Shown: positions 59,723 through 64,000 of the stretch, in pieces
How the letters are laid out: each line of letters opens with the position of its first letter
Position numbering within the stretch: position 1 is the stretch's first letter
Origin: Synergistaceae bacterium
GTDB taxonomy: Bacteria; Synergistota; Synergistia; Synergistales; Aminobacteriaceae
Direction of reading: 5' to 3'
DNA: 64,000 nucleotides
Assembly: GCA_018436785.1 (NCBI GenBank)
Contig: JAHDKR010000007.1
Span: 1 to 64,000, forward strand
The notes under the pieces: generated by a model
Seen by the model: the letters and a program-made list of their open reading frames with translations, nothing else
Databases searched by the model: none
Told to the model about the DNA's origin: nothing
Position numbers and translations under genes: made by a program

Positions 59723-64000
<4,278 letters not shown>

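Overview
The window is a 64 kb piece of a GC-rich bacterial chromosome, almost entirely housekeeping and densely packed. The envelope and core genes (YajC-SecD-SecF, MreBCD-PBP2-MinCDE-RodA, a membrane-bound pyrophosphatase, Rex, RelA/SpoT, a B12-type radical SAM/DUF2344 pair next to an RNase E/G) and the frequent GTG/TTG starts suit an anaerobe near Synergistota. That placement is inference from gene content; no search was run. Nearly all genes lie on the + strand. The exception is a two-gene minus-strand island at the left edge.

Left edge (1-3.7 kb): the last codons of a GroEL gene and a hairpin terminator that can serve both strands. Then, on the minus strand, a class II lanthipeptide synthetase (LanM) preceded by a 100-residue precursor with a Nif11-type leader and a 16-residue Cys/Ser/Thr core. 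The synthetase carries the CCG zinc motif known from ProcM-like enzymes. This orphan RiPP locus is the most unusual thing in the window.

3.9-10.3 kb: a sugar-utilisation operon. It has an ABC importer (ATPase, permease, binding protein), a ROK sugar kinase that has lost the family's zinc cysteines, a GmhA-like SIS isomerase and a class I mannose-6-phosphate isomerase.

10.4-23.6 kb: guaA, an AI-2E family exporter, a MobB-like GTPase, K+-type membrane pyrophosphatase, dnaG, rqcP, enolase, RidA, the redox repressor Rex, and yajC-secD-secF. 23.7-27.3 kb: a DUF5752 protein, TreT-type trehalose synthase and a GT20 trehalose-6-phosphate synthase-like enzyme. 27.3-33.6 kb: a 329-bp gap with alternative hairpins, then recJ, relA/spoT, dtd, a metallo-beta-lactamase-fold hydrolase and radC.

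33.6-40.9 kb: the shape and division cluster mreBCD-mrdA-minCDE-rodA. 41-55.8 kb: radical SAM/DUF2344, RNase E/G, SMC, a TrmN6-like methyltransferase, rsmI, metG, tatD, tgt and a Sua5-type threonylcarbamoyl-AMP synthase, many joined by ATGA/GTGA overlaps. 55.8-64 kb: tRNA-Leu(CAG) with its own promoter and terminator, then rpoB and rpoC (rpoC runs off the right end). The rpoB promoter appears to overlap the tRNA terminator.
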